A stretch of DNA of 23,476 bases from CAYOZL01 sp964408435 (GTDB lineage: Bacteria; Bdellovibrionota_C; UBA2361; SZUA-149; CAYOZL01): the NCBI GenBank assembly GCA_964408435.1, contig CAYOZL010000038.1:1-23476 (forward strand), in the 5' to 3' direction. The position numbers and the translations under genes are program-made. Shown one piece after another: positions 8,181 through 16,424 of the stretch (position 1 is the stretch's first letter; each line of letters begins with the position of its first letter). Below the pieces are notes generated by a model. The model had not been told where the DNA came from. It searched no databases and saw nothing but the letters and a program-made list of their open reading frames with translations.

Positions 8181-8217
8181 TTACTTTTTCTTACTAAAAG
8201 TAAAGAACTGTAGTAAG
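8181..8217 (+). promoter_or_regulatory. Leader with two alternative hairpins
   Basis: TTACTTTT (8181-8188) pairs with AAAAGTAA (8196-8203). The alternative CTTACT (8190-8195) pairs with AGTAAG (8212-8217). The two pairings use each other's loop or arm, so they would be mutually exclusive in the leader of the dehydrogenase gene at 8228. This is suggestive only in AT-rich DNA. Confidence 0.25.
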
Positions 8218-8227
8218 TCTAGCGCCT

Positions 8228-9025
8228 ATGAAAAACTTTGCATTAATAACTGGAGCATCTGCTGGAATTGGTAAAATCTTTGCCCTTGAAATAGCGAAAA
8301 CTCATGACATCATAATTCTAGCTAGAAGAGAAAAGCTACTAAATGAAGTTAAATCTGAAATCTTAAAAACTCACCCCAATAGAGAAGTTATTTGCTTAGC
8401 AATTGACTTAACTAAAAAAGAGCAAAGAGAAAAACTATTTGAAGCTACAAAGAATTTACCTATTAGCTTTTTAATTAACAATGCAGGCTTTGGCTCAATG
8501 GAAGAATTTGTTGAGAATGACATTCAAAGATGCGCAGATATGATCACTTTAAATTGCACAGCTTTAGTTGAGCTAACAAGACACTACTCAGAGAAAATGT
8601 TAGCCCTTCAACATCCAACACTAAAAAATCAAAAAAGAAGAATTATTAATGTCTCTTCAGTAGCAAGCTTCCTGCCAATGCCCTACATGGCAACTTATGC
8701 TGCAACAAAAGCATTTGTTACAAGTTTTACAATGGGGATAAATGAAGAAAGTAAACTTAAAGACATTGATATAATGACTCTTTGCCCAGGCCCTACTGAG
8801 AGTGAATTTCATTTAGTTGTTGGCTTAAAAGATAAACTTACACACTTACCACCTATGAAAGCTGAGACTGTAGTTGAGCAAGCTCTTAATTCCAGTTCAA
8901 GTTTGAAAATAAATGGTAAATTGAACTACTTTTTATCTCAGCTACCAAGACTATTTCCAAGAAATATTTCAAGTAAAATCGTTGGCTTAGTGCTTAAAGG
9001 AAGCTTAAAGAAAAAAATCTCTTAA
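8228..9025 (+). CDS. Short-chain dehydrogenase/reductase (SDR)
   Basis: A classical SDR of 265 aa, acting as an NAD(P)-dependent oxidoreductase. The nucleotide-binding motif TGASAGIG is at residues 8-15 and NNAG at 84-87. The catalytic serine lies in NVSS (143/144), and the YAATK motif gives Y157 and K161. The arginine pair after the second strand (LARREKL) suggests NADP(H) preference, as in the COG0300 (DltE-like) group. Substrate is unknown. It stands alone: divergent from the 110-aa orphan and 74 bp before speA, with no terminator visible between. Confidence 0.92.
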   Translation: MKNFALITGASAGIGKIFALEIAKTHDIIILARREKLLNEVKSEILKTHPNREVICLAIDLTKKEQREKLFEATKNLPISFLINNAGFGSMEEFVENDIQRCADMITLNCTALVELTRHYSEKMLALQHPTLKNQKRRIINVSSVASFLPMPYMATYAATKAFVTSFTMGINEESKLKDIDIMTLCPGPTESEFHLVVGLKDKLTHLPPMKAETVVEQALNSSSSLKINGKLNYFLSQLPRLFPRNISSKIVGLVLKGSLKKKIS

Positions 9026-9099
9026 AATAGCACCAATCTAGTAGACAAATTCTTTTTTTTACTGCATTTAATCTCTCTGTATTTCAAGGACTTATTAAT

Positions 9100-11007
9100 A
9101 TGCATGAAATTGGAAAATGGAACGTTGAAAACTCTAAAGAGTTATACGGCACTGAGAATTGGGGAGCTGATTACTTCAGCATCAATAATGAAGGCAATGT
9201 TTCAGTAACTCCGAAAGGTAAAAGTGGTCCTGCAATTGACCTAGCTAAGTTAATTGAAGAAGTTGAAAATCGAGACATAGAAATTCCTGTACTTTTTAGA
9301 TTCAACGATATTCTTCGTCACAGAGTTCAAACAATATACAAAGCTTTTGATAACGCTATTAAAGGTCAGAACTATACAGGAAGTTACTACCCTGCATATC
9401 CAATTAAAGTTAATCAACAAAAACATATAATAGATGTAATTAGAAACTCTACTGATAACATCAGTTTAGAAGTAGGAAGCAAACCTGAACTGATTGCAGT
9501 GCTTGGCTTAAAAGATTCCAATCAAGGATTTTTACTTTGCAATGGTTATAAAGATGAAAGCTATATCGAGCTTGCACTTAGCTCACAAAAAATTGGTAGA
9601 AAGCCAATAATTATAATTGAAAAATTTACTGAGCTTAAGCTTGTTTTTAAAGTAGCTAAGCGTCTTAACTTGACTCCTAGTATTGGGCTTAGACTTAGAC
9701 TATCTGGAAAAGGTGCTGGAAGATGGGAGAATTCTGGTGGAGATAGGGCTAAATTTGGCTTAACTATTTCAGAGATACAAAAAGCATATGAATACTTAGA
9801 AACTAATAATAATTTAGATTCACTAAAGCTAGTTCACTTTCATGCCGGAAGTCAGCTAACAACTATTGCGAAATTAAGAGTTGCACTAAAAGAAGCTGTT
9901 CAGGTCTATATCCATCTTAAAAAGAGATGCCCTAGTTTAGAATTCCTAGACATTGGTGGTGGACTAGGTGTTGATTATGATGGATCTAAAACTAACTTTA
10001 CATCCTCTATGAATTACACAGTTGAAGAATATGCAAGAGATGTAATTTGGGTTTTACAAGAGGCCTGCGAACAAGCAAAAGTAGATTGCCCAAATATTGT
10101 AACAGAAGCTGGAAGAGCAACAGTTGCTTACTCTTCAGTCTTAGTCTTTAACGTTTTAGGAATAGCAAACACTTTTGATGAGAAACTAGATGTAGACTCT
10201 GTCTTAAATAAATCTCAAAATGCATTAGTAAGAAATTTAGCTTACTTATTAAAAGAGGTAACCCCTAAGAACTGCCAAGAAAGTCTGCATGATGCAATTG
10301 CATTAAGGTCTGACTTGATTGCTCAATTTAGCATGGGTTTAATAAGCTTAGAAGATAGAGCCCTGGGAGATAGGTGCTATTGGGCAACACTTTCAAAGGT
10401 TTCAAAATCAAAAGAGAACTTAAGTTACATCCCAGAAGACTTAGCCAAACTTCCTTCTATTTTAACTGATACATATTTTTGTAATTTCTCTGTATTCCAA
10501 TCCATGCCTGATAGCTGGGCGATTCAACAGATTTTTCCAATCATACCAATTTCAAGACTAGACGAGAAACCTGAAAGATCAGTTGTCTTAGCAGATATTA
10601 CTTGTGATTCAGATGGTGAAATAAGTAGATTTCCAGATTTAAGAGATGTAAAAAGATATTTAAACGCCCATAGCCTTGAAGAAGATACACCGTATTACTT
10701 CGGAGCTTTTTTAGTTGGCGCATACCAAGAAATTCTTGGAGACATGCATAATCTATTTGGCGATACCAATGCGATTCATGTTGAAATTGATGAAAACGAT
10801 AAATTTGAATTCAGTGACGTTGTCTCAGGAGATACTGTAAGAGAAGTTCTAGAGTATGTTGAATTTAGCAAAGAAGAGCTTTGTAATAACTGGAGAAAAG
10901 CTCTTGAGAAAGCAGTTAGTAATGGCAATATAACTTCAAAGCAAAGTGGTGAATTATTTAAAAAATATTCAACTTCTTTTGAAGGATATACCTATTTAAG
11001 TATCTAA
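9100..11007 (+). CDS. speA: Biosynthetic arginine decarboxylase SpeA
   Basis: SpeA decarboxylates arginine to agmatine, the first step of the agmatine route to putrescine and spermidine, using PLP. The 635-aa length is normal for the long biosynthetic form. Visible features are the PLP lysine K103 in YPIKVNQ, HFHAGSQ (246-252), the phosphate-binding glycine loop DIGGGLGVDYDGS (284-296), EAGRA (336-340), the substrate/catalytic segment TCDSDG with C502, and GAYQEILGDMHNLFGD (540-555). The ATG is preceded by AAGGA at about 9 nt. No agmatinase or agmatine deiminase lies nearby, so the rest of the pathway is elsewhere. Confidence 0.96.
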   Translation: MHEIGKWNVENSKELYGTENWGADYFSINNEGNVSVTPKGKSGPAIDLAKLIEEVENRDIEIPVLFRFNDILRHRVQTIYKAFDNAIKGQNYTGSYYPAYPIKVNQQKHIIDVIRNSTDNISLEVGSKPELIAVLGLKDSNQGFLLCNGYKDESYIELALSSQKIGRKPIIIIEKFTELKLVFKVAKRLNLTPSIGLRLRLSGKGAGRWENSGGDRAKFGLTISEIQKAYEYLETNNNLDSLKLVHFHAGSQLTTIAKLRVALKEAVQVYIHLKKRCPSLEFLDIGGGLGVDYDGSKTNFTSSMNYTVEEYARDVIWVLQEACEQAKVDCPNIVTEAGRATVAYSSVLVFNVLGIANTFDEKLDVDSVLNKSQNALVRNLAYLLKEVTPKNCQESLHDAIALRSDLIAQFSMGLISLEDRALGDRCYWATLSKVSKSKENLSYIPEDLAKLPSILTDTYFCNFSVFQSMPDSWAIQQIFPIIPISRLDEKPERSVVLADITCDSDGEISRFPDLRDVKRYLNAHSLEEDTPYYFGAFLVGAYQEILGDMHNLFGDTNAIHVEIDENDKFEFSDVVSGDTVREVLEYVEFSKEELCNNWRKALEKAVSNGNITSKQSGELFKKYSTSFEGYTYLSI

Positions 11008-11015
11008 TTTTTGTG

Positions 11016-11021
11016 TATACT
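11016..11021 (+). promoter_or_regulatory. Possible -10 box for a leaderless transcript
   Basis: TATACT lies six bases upstream of the GTG start at 11028. An in-frame TAA immediately precedes that GTG, and there is no ribosome-binding site. If this is a -10 box, transcription would begin at or next to the start codon. No convincing -35 box is seen. Confidence 0.3.
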
Positions 11022-11027
11022 ATTTAA

Positions 11028-11945
11028 GTGTACAAAGAAATTTCTAACAAGATTCTTAATCCCATTTTGGGCAAGGCAGTTAAAGCTTTCACTCAAGCTC
11101 AACACCCTCCAAATCCAATTGATGCTAGTAATGTTTTTTCATTAAAAGAAAGACTGCAACTTGGAGATTTAGTTTTAGTTTCAGGAACTGCAAGAATTTC
11201 AAATGTTGTAAAAGTTCTAACACGCTCTAAGTGGTCTCACGTTGTAATTTACGTTGGAGACAGAAGAGACCTTTTAACAGAAGAAGAAAAAGAAGAGTGG
11301 GGCTCTAAATACGGAGCGGATAGCATGAAGCATTTAGCAATAGATGCAGACCCGATTAAAGGCGTGCATTTAAAACCAATAGATGATTTTGCTGGCTACG
11401 TTTTAAGACATTGTAGAGCCCAGGCATTAGACAAGCAAGATTGCCAAAAAGTAGTAGATGTTGCTATTGCCCAAATGGGTAGAGAATACGATATAAAACA
11501 TATTTTAAAATTATTATTATTCTTTGCACTACCTTGGGAATTACTACCTGCAATAGCTAGAAGAAAAATTAGAGATTTTACTCTTTCAGAAGACGATAGG
11601 ATTTGCTCAAGAGTAATCGCAGAAGCTTTTCATAGTGTTGGATACCCTATTAGGCCTTTAAAAATTGTTAAATATAAATCTCAGGAAAAAAATAAAATAT
11701 CTTCCATTTTATCTGGTATTAAGAATAAAAGGAAAACTGCTTCTAAGTTATTGCTAAATGGAAAAATCTCTCCTGCTTTAAAAAGGCTTACCAGGCATAA
11801 TAAAACAGAGATACAACTTGGAGCGCCCAGACACATAACTCCCGCGGATTATGATCTTTCTAAGTTTTTTGTGATTATTAAAGATCAGCAGGATTTAAAT
11901 ATTGATTACAAAGACGCAAAGTTGTTTTGTCCTTTGCCGGATTAG
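11028..11945 (+). CDS. YiiX-like permuted NlpC/P60 cysteine hydrolase
   Basis: The 305-aa product matches the permuted papain-fold group (YiiX/YebB, DUF830). LQLGDLVLVSGTARIS (44-59) is followed by KWSHVVIYVGD with catalytic-type H71. The second conserved block, DRICSRVIAEAF, gives the nucleophile-type C193. Relatives are thought to act on amide or lipid-linked substrates; the substrate here is unknown. No signal peptide is evident, though a hydrophobic stretch (about 159-172) could touch a membrane. The C-terminal 90 residues are Lys/Arg-rich and unmatched. A TAA directly precedes the GTG, so an earlier start is excluded. Confidence 0.75.
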   Translation: MYKEISNKILNPILGKAVKAFTQAQHPPNPIDASNVFSLKERLQLGDLVLVSGTARISNVVKVLTRSKWSHVVIYVGDRRDLLTEEEKEEWGSKYGADSMKHLAIDADPIKGVHLKPIDDFAGYVLRHCRAQALDKQDCQKVVDVAIAQMGREYDIKHILKLLLFFALPWELLPAIARRKIRDFTLSEDDRICSRVIAEAFHSVGYPIRPLKIVKYKSQEKNKISSILSGIKNKRKTASKLLLNGKISPALKRLTRHNKTEIQLGAPRHITPADYDLSKFFVIIKDQQDLNIDYKDAKLFCPLPD

Positions 11946-11953
11946 TGGAAGAA

Positions 11954-12004
11954 GACTAAGAGGAAGAAATGAGACAAAGACTAAGACCAAGATTAGGACT
12001 AAGA
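11954..12004 (+). repeat. Short purine-rich direct repeats (GACTAAGA x3)
   Basis: GACTAAGA occurs at 11954-11961, 11979-11986 and 11997-12004, with related AGATTA units between. The tract sits between the hydrolase stop and the convergent DUF4399 gene and has no hairpin potential typical of a terminator. Confidence 0.5.
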
Positions 12005-12014
12005 TTAAGAGTTA

Positions 12015-12404
12015 CTACTCTACAATTACTGTCACACTTTTAGACAATTCTTTACCGTAAGACCTATGTAAACCATCTGCGAACTGTAGAGTTAGGCTAT
12101 GCTTTCCAGGTGTTAATTTTAAATCGTAATTAGTTTGACCTTTACCAAAATGAATGTGGTTTGCATTTGCTGGAACTACTGTTCCCTTTTCAACAAACTT
12201 ATCATCAATCACTAAGTGATGATGTCCAGTTCCTTCTTCGAATTTACCTGCTGGTTTAATTTGTAGACCTTTTACTCCCATCTCCAGATTATATGAAGAT
12301 GAAATTTTTTGGCCGTCTTTTAGGTTTGGGAAAAAGACTGAGGCTTGATTAGATTGACAAGAAATTGAAATAAAAAGAATTAAAAATATTATTAGCTTAT
12401 TCAT
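12015..12404 (-). CDS. DUF4399 domain putative lipoprotein
   Basis: The 129-aa product starts with a hydrophobic signal (MNKLIIFLILFISIS) and C16, a weak lipobox with serine at -3. The mature part is a DUF4399 domain: VFFPNLKDGQKI, then GTGHHHLVIDD (histidines 61-63), HIHFGKGQ (83-90), GKHSLTL (100-106) and a late LHRSYGKELSKSV. The histidine clusters suggest metal binding but the role is not established. The ATG at 12404 is preferred because it places the signal peptide at the N-terminus; in-frame starts at 12416 and 12443 exist. It borders the nucleotide-enzyme island on its left. Confidence 0.8.
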   Translation of the reverse strand: MNKLIIFLILFISISCQSNQASVFFPNLKDGQKISSSYNLEMGVKGLQIKPAGKFEEGTGHHHLVIDDKFVEKGTVVPANANHIHFGKGQTNYDLKLTPGKHSLTLQFADGLHRSYGKELSKSVTVIVE

Positions 12405-12512
12405 ATTAACAAAAGACATAACACAAACCACTACCCTATTCAAAAGAATATAGAATTAACAAAGTATATTAATTAAAATATAAAGATTGCTACTAGTAAA
12501 TAACCTGTTTGA

Positions 12513-13682
12513 TTAACCTTTTAGGCGTTTAACGAATTCACATTCATCGCCTGTTTTAAAAGACTTTTCAATTTGTTCAGCTGATATCGCATTATGTACA
12601 AGCAACCAAGCTAATTCCAAAGCAAGAGTTGTTCTCTGTAGGGCAGGATTATCCGTACCAATAACATAGCGGATTCCATTTTCATCAAAATCACAGAGCA
12701 TCTGTCCGAATTCTTTTGCAGATTTAATAGCTCCAGTGACCATGTTTGACCAAGGACAAAGTTCAACTATAATTTCTCTTTCCTTAAGAATCTCCATGCC
12801 GCTTTTTTTTCCCTCACGATATGCTTTCCATGCAATAATAGGATGTGCGACCTGATGTGGCTCATAGGCACGGATACTGGCACAAAATGTTCCTAAATCA
12901 ACATGTTCAGTCTCACCACAGTGAATTGTTCTTACTAACTTTTCTCCTGCAGATTCTTTAAACAACCTTGGTAAAAAAGGCTCTTGTTGATTATATATTA
13001 ACATTCCATGATTATTCTCTGGACCAGCAATATCAACTCCTACAATTGAACTGTATTTTTCAGTCCAACCTAGAACCTTATTAGCCATTTTTTCATTAAT
13101 TTCTGGATTCAATTCTCTTGCAAAACAAAGAATTACACCGACTTTTACACCTCGATGAGTAATCGAGTAACGTCTTGCAATAGCGTCAACTTCTGCAATG
13201 ATCAAATCGACATCAACCAAGGTGTCATTACCTTTAAATGTTCTACCTGTTCGTTTCATCGGATTAAACCGAATGAAAACATGACTAACTCTAAAAATAG
13301 GATCCTCAGCAGAACCATAGTTTCCAGGAATAACTGGGACAGTTCCCTCAGTTGAAACAAGATTCAAAACAGCAGAATCCATTGCATCTTTAAAAGCTAT
13401 TAACCCTGCCTGTGTCTCGTCCACAAAATGACTTGCTTTAAGGTAACTTTCAAGGTTTCCAGGTTCAGTGAACATGGATGAGCTGAACTCACCATAATCA
13501 GACACTTCTCTAAACCCGTTACTTTGAGCTCGCTGATAAACACTGATTACTGGCTCACTTCCACTGCCGTGGGCGTGAGGAATCACAACTCCTTTTTGCT
13601 TTCGCTCAGATGAAATTGCTTGTCCCAGTAAATCAATGCCCCGAAACAACTCTTCGTTTGTCATTAGTGTTGGAATTGGCAT
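12513..13682 (-). CDS. Adenosine deaminase-like amidohydrolase
   Basis: The 389-aa product carries all metal and catalytic positions of the adenosine/AMP deaminase superfamily in order. These are HxH (H36, H38), VGVDIAGPE (214-222), HCGET (H254 metal ligand, E257 proton shuttle), H280 in QVAHP, VELCPWSNMVTGA (306-318) and GTDNP with D344. Two differences stand out: the usual RIGHG around the second catalytic histidine is QVAHP, and the first motif is PHAHGSGSE instead of the typical HxHLDG. The substrate may therefore be another purine nucleoside, a nucleotide or a base. Length is slightly above the usual 330-350 aa. GGAG lies about 10 nt upstream of the ATG. Its composition is GC-richer than the flanks. 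It is the leftmost, outward-facing gene of the island. Confidence 0.85.
   Translation of the reverse strand: MPIPTLMTNEELFRGIDLLGQAISSERKQKGVVIPHAHGSGSEPVISVYQRAQSNGFREVSDYGEFSSSMFTEPGNLESYLKASHFVDETQAGLIAFKDAMDSAVLNLVSTEGTVPVIPGNYGSAEDPIFRVSHVFIRFNPMKRTGRTFKGNDTLVDVDLIIAEVDAIARRYSITHRGVKVGVILCFARELNPEINEKMANKVLGWTEKYSSIVGVDIAGPENNHGMLIYNQQEPFLPRLFKESAGEKLVRTIHCGETEHVDLGTFCASIRAYEPHQVAHPIIAWKAYREGKKSGMEILKEREIIVELCPWSNMVTGAIKSAKEFGQMLCDFDENGIRYVIGTDNPALQRTTLALELAWLLVHNAISAEQIEKSFKTGDECEFVKRLKG
12515..12531. repeat. Left arm of island-end inverted repeat
   Basis: On the minus strand this reads TAAACGCCTAAAAGGTT, covering the last codons and part of the stop of the deaminase gene. It matches 18379-18395 on the plus strand (TAAGCGCATAAAAGGTT) at 15 of 17 positions, giving an inverted pair at the two ends of the five-gene block. 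Confidence 0.4.
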
Positions 13683-13732
13683 CTTTGTTACTCCGTAAAT
13701 TTAGGTAGTTTGCAGTGATTGATCTAAACCGT

Positions 13733-13745
13733 TTGCTAGTAGCAA
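13733..13745. promoter_or_regulatory. Palindrome upstream of the deaminase gene
   Basis: TTGCTA-G-TAGCAA is a perfect palindrome about 50 bp upstream of the deaminase start. It lies between two copies of ACCGTTT, and a small CCGTTT / AAACGG hairpin follows. It could be an operator; no regulator gene is next to it. Confidence 0.35.
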
Positions 13746-13814
13746 CCGTTTAATGGAAGAAACGGCTGATATTAAATTTCTTTGTTTTATTTGAATGTAA
13801 AAGAACTAAAAAAA

Positions 13815-13873
13815 TTAGAGGGCTGTGAGCCAAAACAACTAGTCTTGAACCCACAGTAAATCCTCTATTTTTA
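13815..13873 (-). terminator. Probable bidirectional terminator after the LOG gene
   Basis: TAGAGG (13816-13821) pairs with CCTCTA (13862-13867), and the inner CTGTG (13823-13827) pairs with CACAG (13852-13856). An A-run lies on the left and a T-run on the right, so either strand would give a stem followed by U's. It lies 26 bp past the LOG-family stop and would separate that gene from the deaminase gene. Confidence 0.55.
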
Positions 13874-13898
13874 CCACTCCGTATTGTATTTGAGCACT

Positions 13899-15131
13899 TT
13901 AAGCGCAGTAATTGATCCTATGCCCTTCATGCAGTTCTTCGATCGAGCATCGCTCTGAATTCTGCAAGTCGAATACTTTTTGAGCAGCTTGCGTCGCGTT
14001 CTCAATTTCAACGAAAGAAACAGGAATCAATTCACGAGCGCTAACAGTTCCCGTAACGATACAATCTACGAACTGCAACAGCAAGCCTCGATAGAACATA
14101 CCACTACCTGGAAGGAGTGCGATCATTTCCTCAACCAAAGGGTTAAGCATTTCGATCCTCTTTTGCAAACTAAGATCATCAATCTCGTCTGCCTCAATTC
14201 CTTTCTGCCTGATCTCTTCCCATTTGGAAATGACTTTCCTGTCTTTTTCAGCTACTCTAAGTAGCTCTGTAGCACGGTCTCCTGAGTAGTAGGCATTAAT
14301 CGCATTAGCCGATGGACCGACAAAAATGTAACGAGGATACTCCTGTTTCATTACGTGCGAGTACGTAGTATGAGCAAATTTACTGGTCTGAAACTCGACC
14401 AAATCTGACATACCTTCTCCAATAGAACCAAATCCTCCTGGGAGAATTACGCGATTCCGTCGAACTGGTTTACCCGCTTTTGCCCTACATTCCTTATCAG
14501 CATCAGGACATCCTCCAATCAGATTCAAATAGTACATCCGCAATGCGAAGATGTAGAGCGGAGGAGCATTGTGGTCAATCTCTTCAGCCGGCCCTTGACC
14601 AACATCTCGAATCAATCCAAGCCGAACTCCAAATGTACGAGATTTAGTAGTTTCAGTACCAACTTTTTTGATCTGCTCTGACATCATACGAGTAACGAAA
14701 CCCATACCACCAGTCGTTGAGGCTCCTGTTGCTACTGAATAATCGTTTTCAACGAGCAACTTAATGTAAGCAAAAAGAAACTCCTCTGTGAACTCGTCGA
14801 CACATTTTGTTCGTGCGGTTGCATATGCAACTACCATGTTGTGGCCCTTTGTCTTGTGATAATGATTCACAAGCGCTGGCAGCCATTTGAAAAACAAACC
14901 GATTGCTTCTTTTTGTGCCATGTGGTGATGGACAACATGGCGTGCAACCTCCAACAGACATTGCTGCCTGTAGGATGAGTGAAACATCTGCAACATTGGA
15001 GGATCGGTATCTGTAGTAAAGCGCTTGTTGAATTTCACTCTGAGCTTAGCATCAGAGGTTAAGAGCTTTCTGAGTTGCTCGGCTTTTTGAATGATTCTTG
15101 GATCAAGCGTATTAGGTTCGTTGAAATACAT
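13899..15131 (-). CDS. LOG-family (SLOG fold) protein, nucleosidase-like
   Basis: The 410-aa product contains the two signatures of the LOG/TIGR00730 family: VATGASTTGGMGFVTRMM (133-150), matching the GGG-x-GlMG phosphate loop, and LPGGFGSIGEGMSDLVEF (230-247), matching PGGxGTxxE with serine for threonine and the glutamate kept. LOG enzymes hydrolyse nucleoside 5'-monophosphates to base plus ribose 5-phosphate; SLOG domains can also sense or make nucleotide signals. It is about twice the usual LOG length, with about 100 extra N-terminal and 130 extra C-terminal residues, recalling the three-part PpnN nucleosidases but without clear identity. The ATG at 15131 has GGAG eight bases upstream; the longer in-frame start at 15251 adds a Cys-rich 40 residues and was rejected. 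Codon use (many CGA/CGC) differs from the flanks. Confidence 0.78.
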   Translation of the reverse strand: MYFNEPNTLDPRIIQKAEQLRKLLTSDAKLRVKFNKRFTTDTDPPMLQMFHSSYRQQCLLEVARHVVHHHMAQKEAIGLFFKWLPALVNHYHKTKGHNMVVAYATARTKCVDEFTEEFLFAYIKLLVENDYSVATGASTTGGMGFVTRMMSEQIKKVGTETTKSRTFGVRLGLIRDVGQGPAEEIDHNAPPLYIFALRMYYLNLIGGCPDADKECRAKAGKPVRRNRVILPGGFGSIGEGMSDLVEFQTSKFAHTTYSHVMKQEYPRYIFVGPSANAINAYYSGDRATELLRVAEKDRKVISKWEEIRQKGIEADEIDDLSLQKRIEMLNPLVEEMIALLPGSGMFYRGLLLQFVDCIVTGTVSARELIPVSFVEIENATQAAQKVFDLQNSERCSIEELHEGHRINYCA

Positions 15132-15599
15132 GATTCGTCTCCAGATGGGGAGTGAAGTGAAGAAATGGCAACCTTGTAGGTTAACCTTATAAACTAGAAT
15201 TTTGCTCAATGAGCCCAGCACAATGCATTTTATGCAGTGAGCGCAGCTCATAAAGACTAAATAAAACTACTCAATATTTGTTAAGATTTAAGGAACTTAT
15301 CCATGAAGGAGATTTCAGACTAAAACATAGCATAAATTAGTAAATTCTCAAATTTTGCTTAAACATTACAAAGAGATGCTCATTAAACTATAATATCTTT
15401 AGGGAATTAAGCCCTACTCGTAATTCCTAGTAAATAAATTGACTTTATGTATGGAGTTGATAACTTGCATTTTTACTTAAGAATGTTCGCAACTTAAATA
15501 TAATAGTGCGACTACTTTCGTACTAGTTCATTTAAAATTTCATATCTAGAAGAATACAGTACCGTTTTTAGTTTTTTTTCCCTTACCCCCGAGTATAAA
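15132..15599. promoter_or_regulatory. Divergent intergenic control region of the island
   Basis: This 468-bp AT-rich region separates the LOG gene (leftward) from the GuaD-like gene (rightward). It holds two palindromes on the LOG side, GCTCA-A-TGAGC (15204-15214) and TGCAT-TTT-ATGCA (15224-15236). On the other side it holds a consensus TATAAT (15499-15504), which would place a transcript start about 90 bp before the GuaD-like gene; the matching -35 is poor. No gene is supported here. Confidence 0.45.
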
Positions 15600-16409
15600 A
15601 TGTCTCGAACCAATCTTACGCCCCCTGCTTTTACTCTTTGCAAAACTAGATACTCTATGGATATCTGGGATGCAGCAAGAGGAGCACAGCCTGGAGATAG
15701 CGTTACTTTTGAACAAGCTCTTGAGGCATCTGTTAATGTCTCTTGCCAAAGTCCAAAAGAATTTGTTCTCCGTGAAGAAGAAAAATGTCCTGACGGACCA
15801 TTTGGAGCTATTCGCCTGGCCGTTAGAGCCTCTGCGCTTTTTCGTATCTTGCTTGACCTACGCCAAGCAAATGCAAAAGAAGTCTACGAGGTAGTCAGGA
15901 AGCTCGAAGGCAAAGTGATCTCGATTGGTCACAACTGTGTTAATGGAGCAAGGAGCAAAGATGGCATAGTCTTTAGCAACCCTGTTGCACACGGTGAGAT
16001 GGATGCGATTAGAAAAGCAGGAACTGCTTTGCCCTTTCCTGTTTCTATGTGGGCAGAGAAAGACATTTGCTTTGTCGAAGCGACTTCATCAGAAGACTGC
16101 GACTCTTGTCATAGCCGTAACAGTCTTTGGAGTGGGACTGCACTTTCGATTGCGGCAACCACCACACTGGATGTTCTAATGCATACTGGCTTCGATGAAG
16201 GAGAGGCATGCAAGATTGATCACCGCGACTCTTCAGTTCACCACGCAAGTATCCATAACCTTGAAACTCATGGTTTTGGAATGTCGACTGTTTACACTCC
16301 GCATCTTCGTGAAAAAGCTGCACGAGCCTTTGCTATTTACAAAGGCCATGGAGCTCGGAACTATCAAGCTGACTACTCAGCTAACATTTCTCAAGCTTTA
16401 AATAGCTAG
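15600..16409 (+). CDS. GuaD/CDA-fold zinc deaminase-like protein
   Basis: The 269-aa product has the cytidine-deaminase-superfamily zinc site in a guanine-deaminase-like (GuaD/TadA) arrangement. GPFGAI (66-71) is followed by GKVISIGHNCVN (104-115), NPVAHGEMDAIRKAG (127-141, zinc H131 and catalytic E133), then EDCDSCH with zinc ligands C167 and C170 and the following SGTALSIA. The usual PCxxC is DCxxC. It is longer than GuaD (about 155 aa), with a 60-residue N-terminal extension, about 30 residues inserted between PFGAI and the next strand, and a 65-residue His-rich tail. Deamination of a free base, nucleoside or nucleotide is likely; guanine specificity is not proven. No strong ribosome-binding site precedes the ATG, and the next in-frame ATG (15657) would also keep the whole fold. 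Confidence 0.75.
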   Translation: MSRTNLTPPAFTLCKTRYSMDIWDAARGAQPGDSVTFEQALEASVNVSCQSPKEFVLREEEKCPDGPFGAIRLAVRASALFRILLDLRQANAKEVYEVVRKLEGKVISIGHNCVNGARSKDGIVFSNPVAHGEMDAIRKAGTALPFPVSMWAEKDICFVEATSSEDCDSCHSRNSLWSGTALSIAATTTLDVLMHTGFDEGEACKIDHRDSSVHHASIHNLETHGFGMSTVYTPHLREKAARAFAIYKGHGARNYQADYSANISQALNS

Positions 16410-16424
16410 TCCAAGGTCAACAAG

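Noticed and set aside
14761..14961. Cys-rich minus-strand frame inside the LOG gene
   Set aside because: Out-of-frame shadow of a gene with strong family motifs.
15132..15251. Longer start for the LOG-family protein
   Set aside because: The 40 extra residues are Cys-rich and unlike the rest, while the ATG at 15131 has a well-spaced GGAG.
16045..16323. Minus-strand frame opposite the GuaD-like gene
   Set aside because: The plus-strand frame carries a complete zinc deaminase motif set; this one matches nothing.
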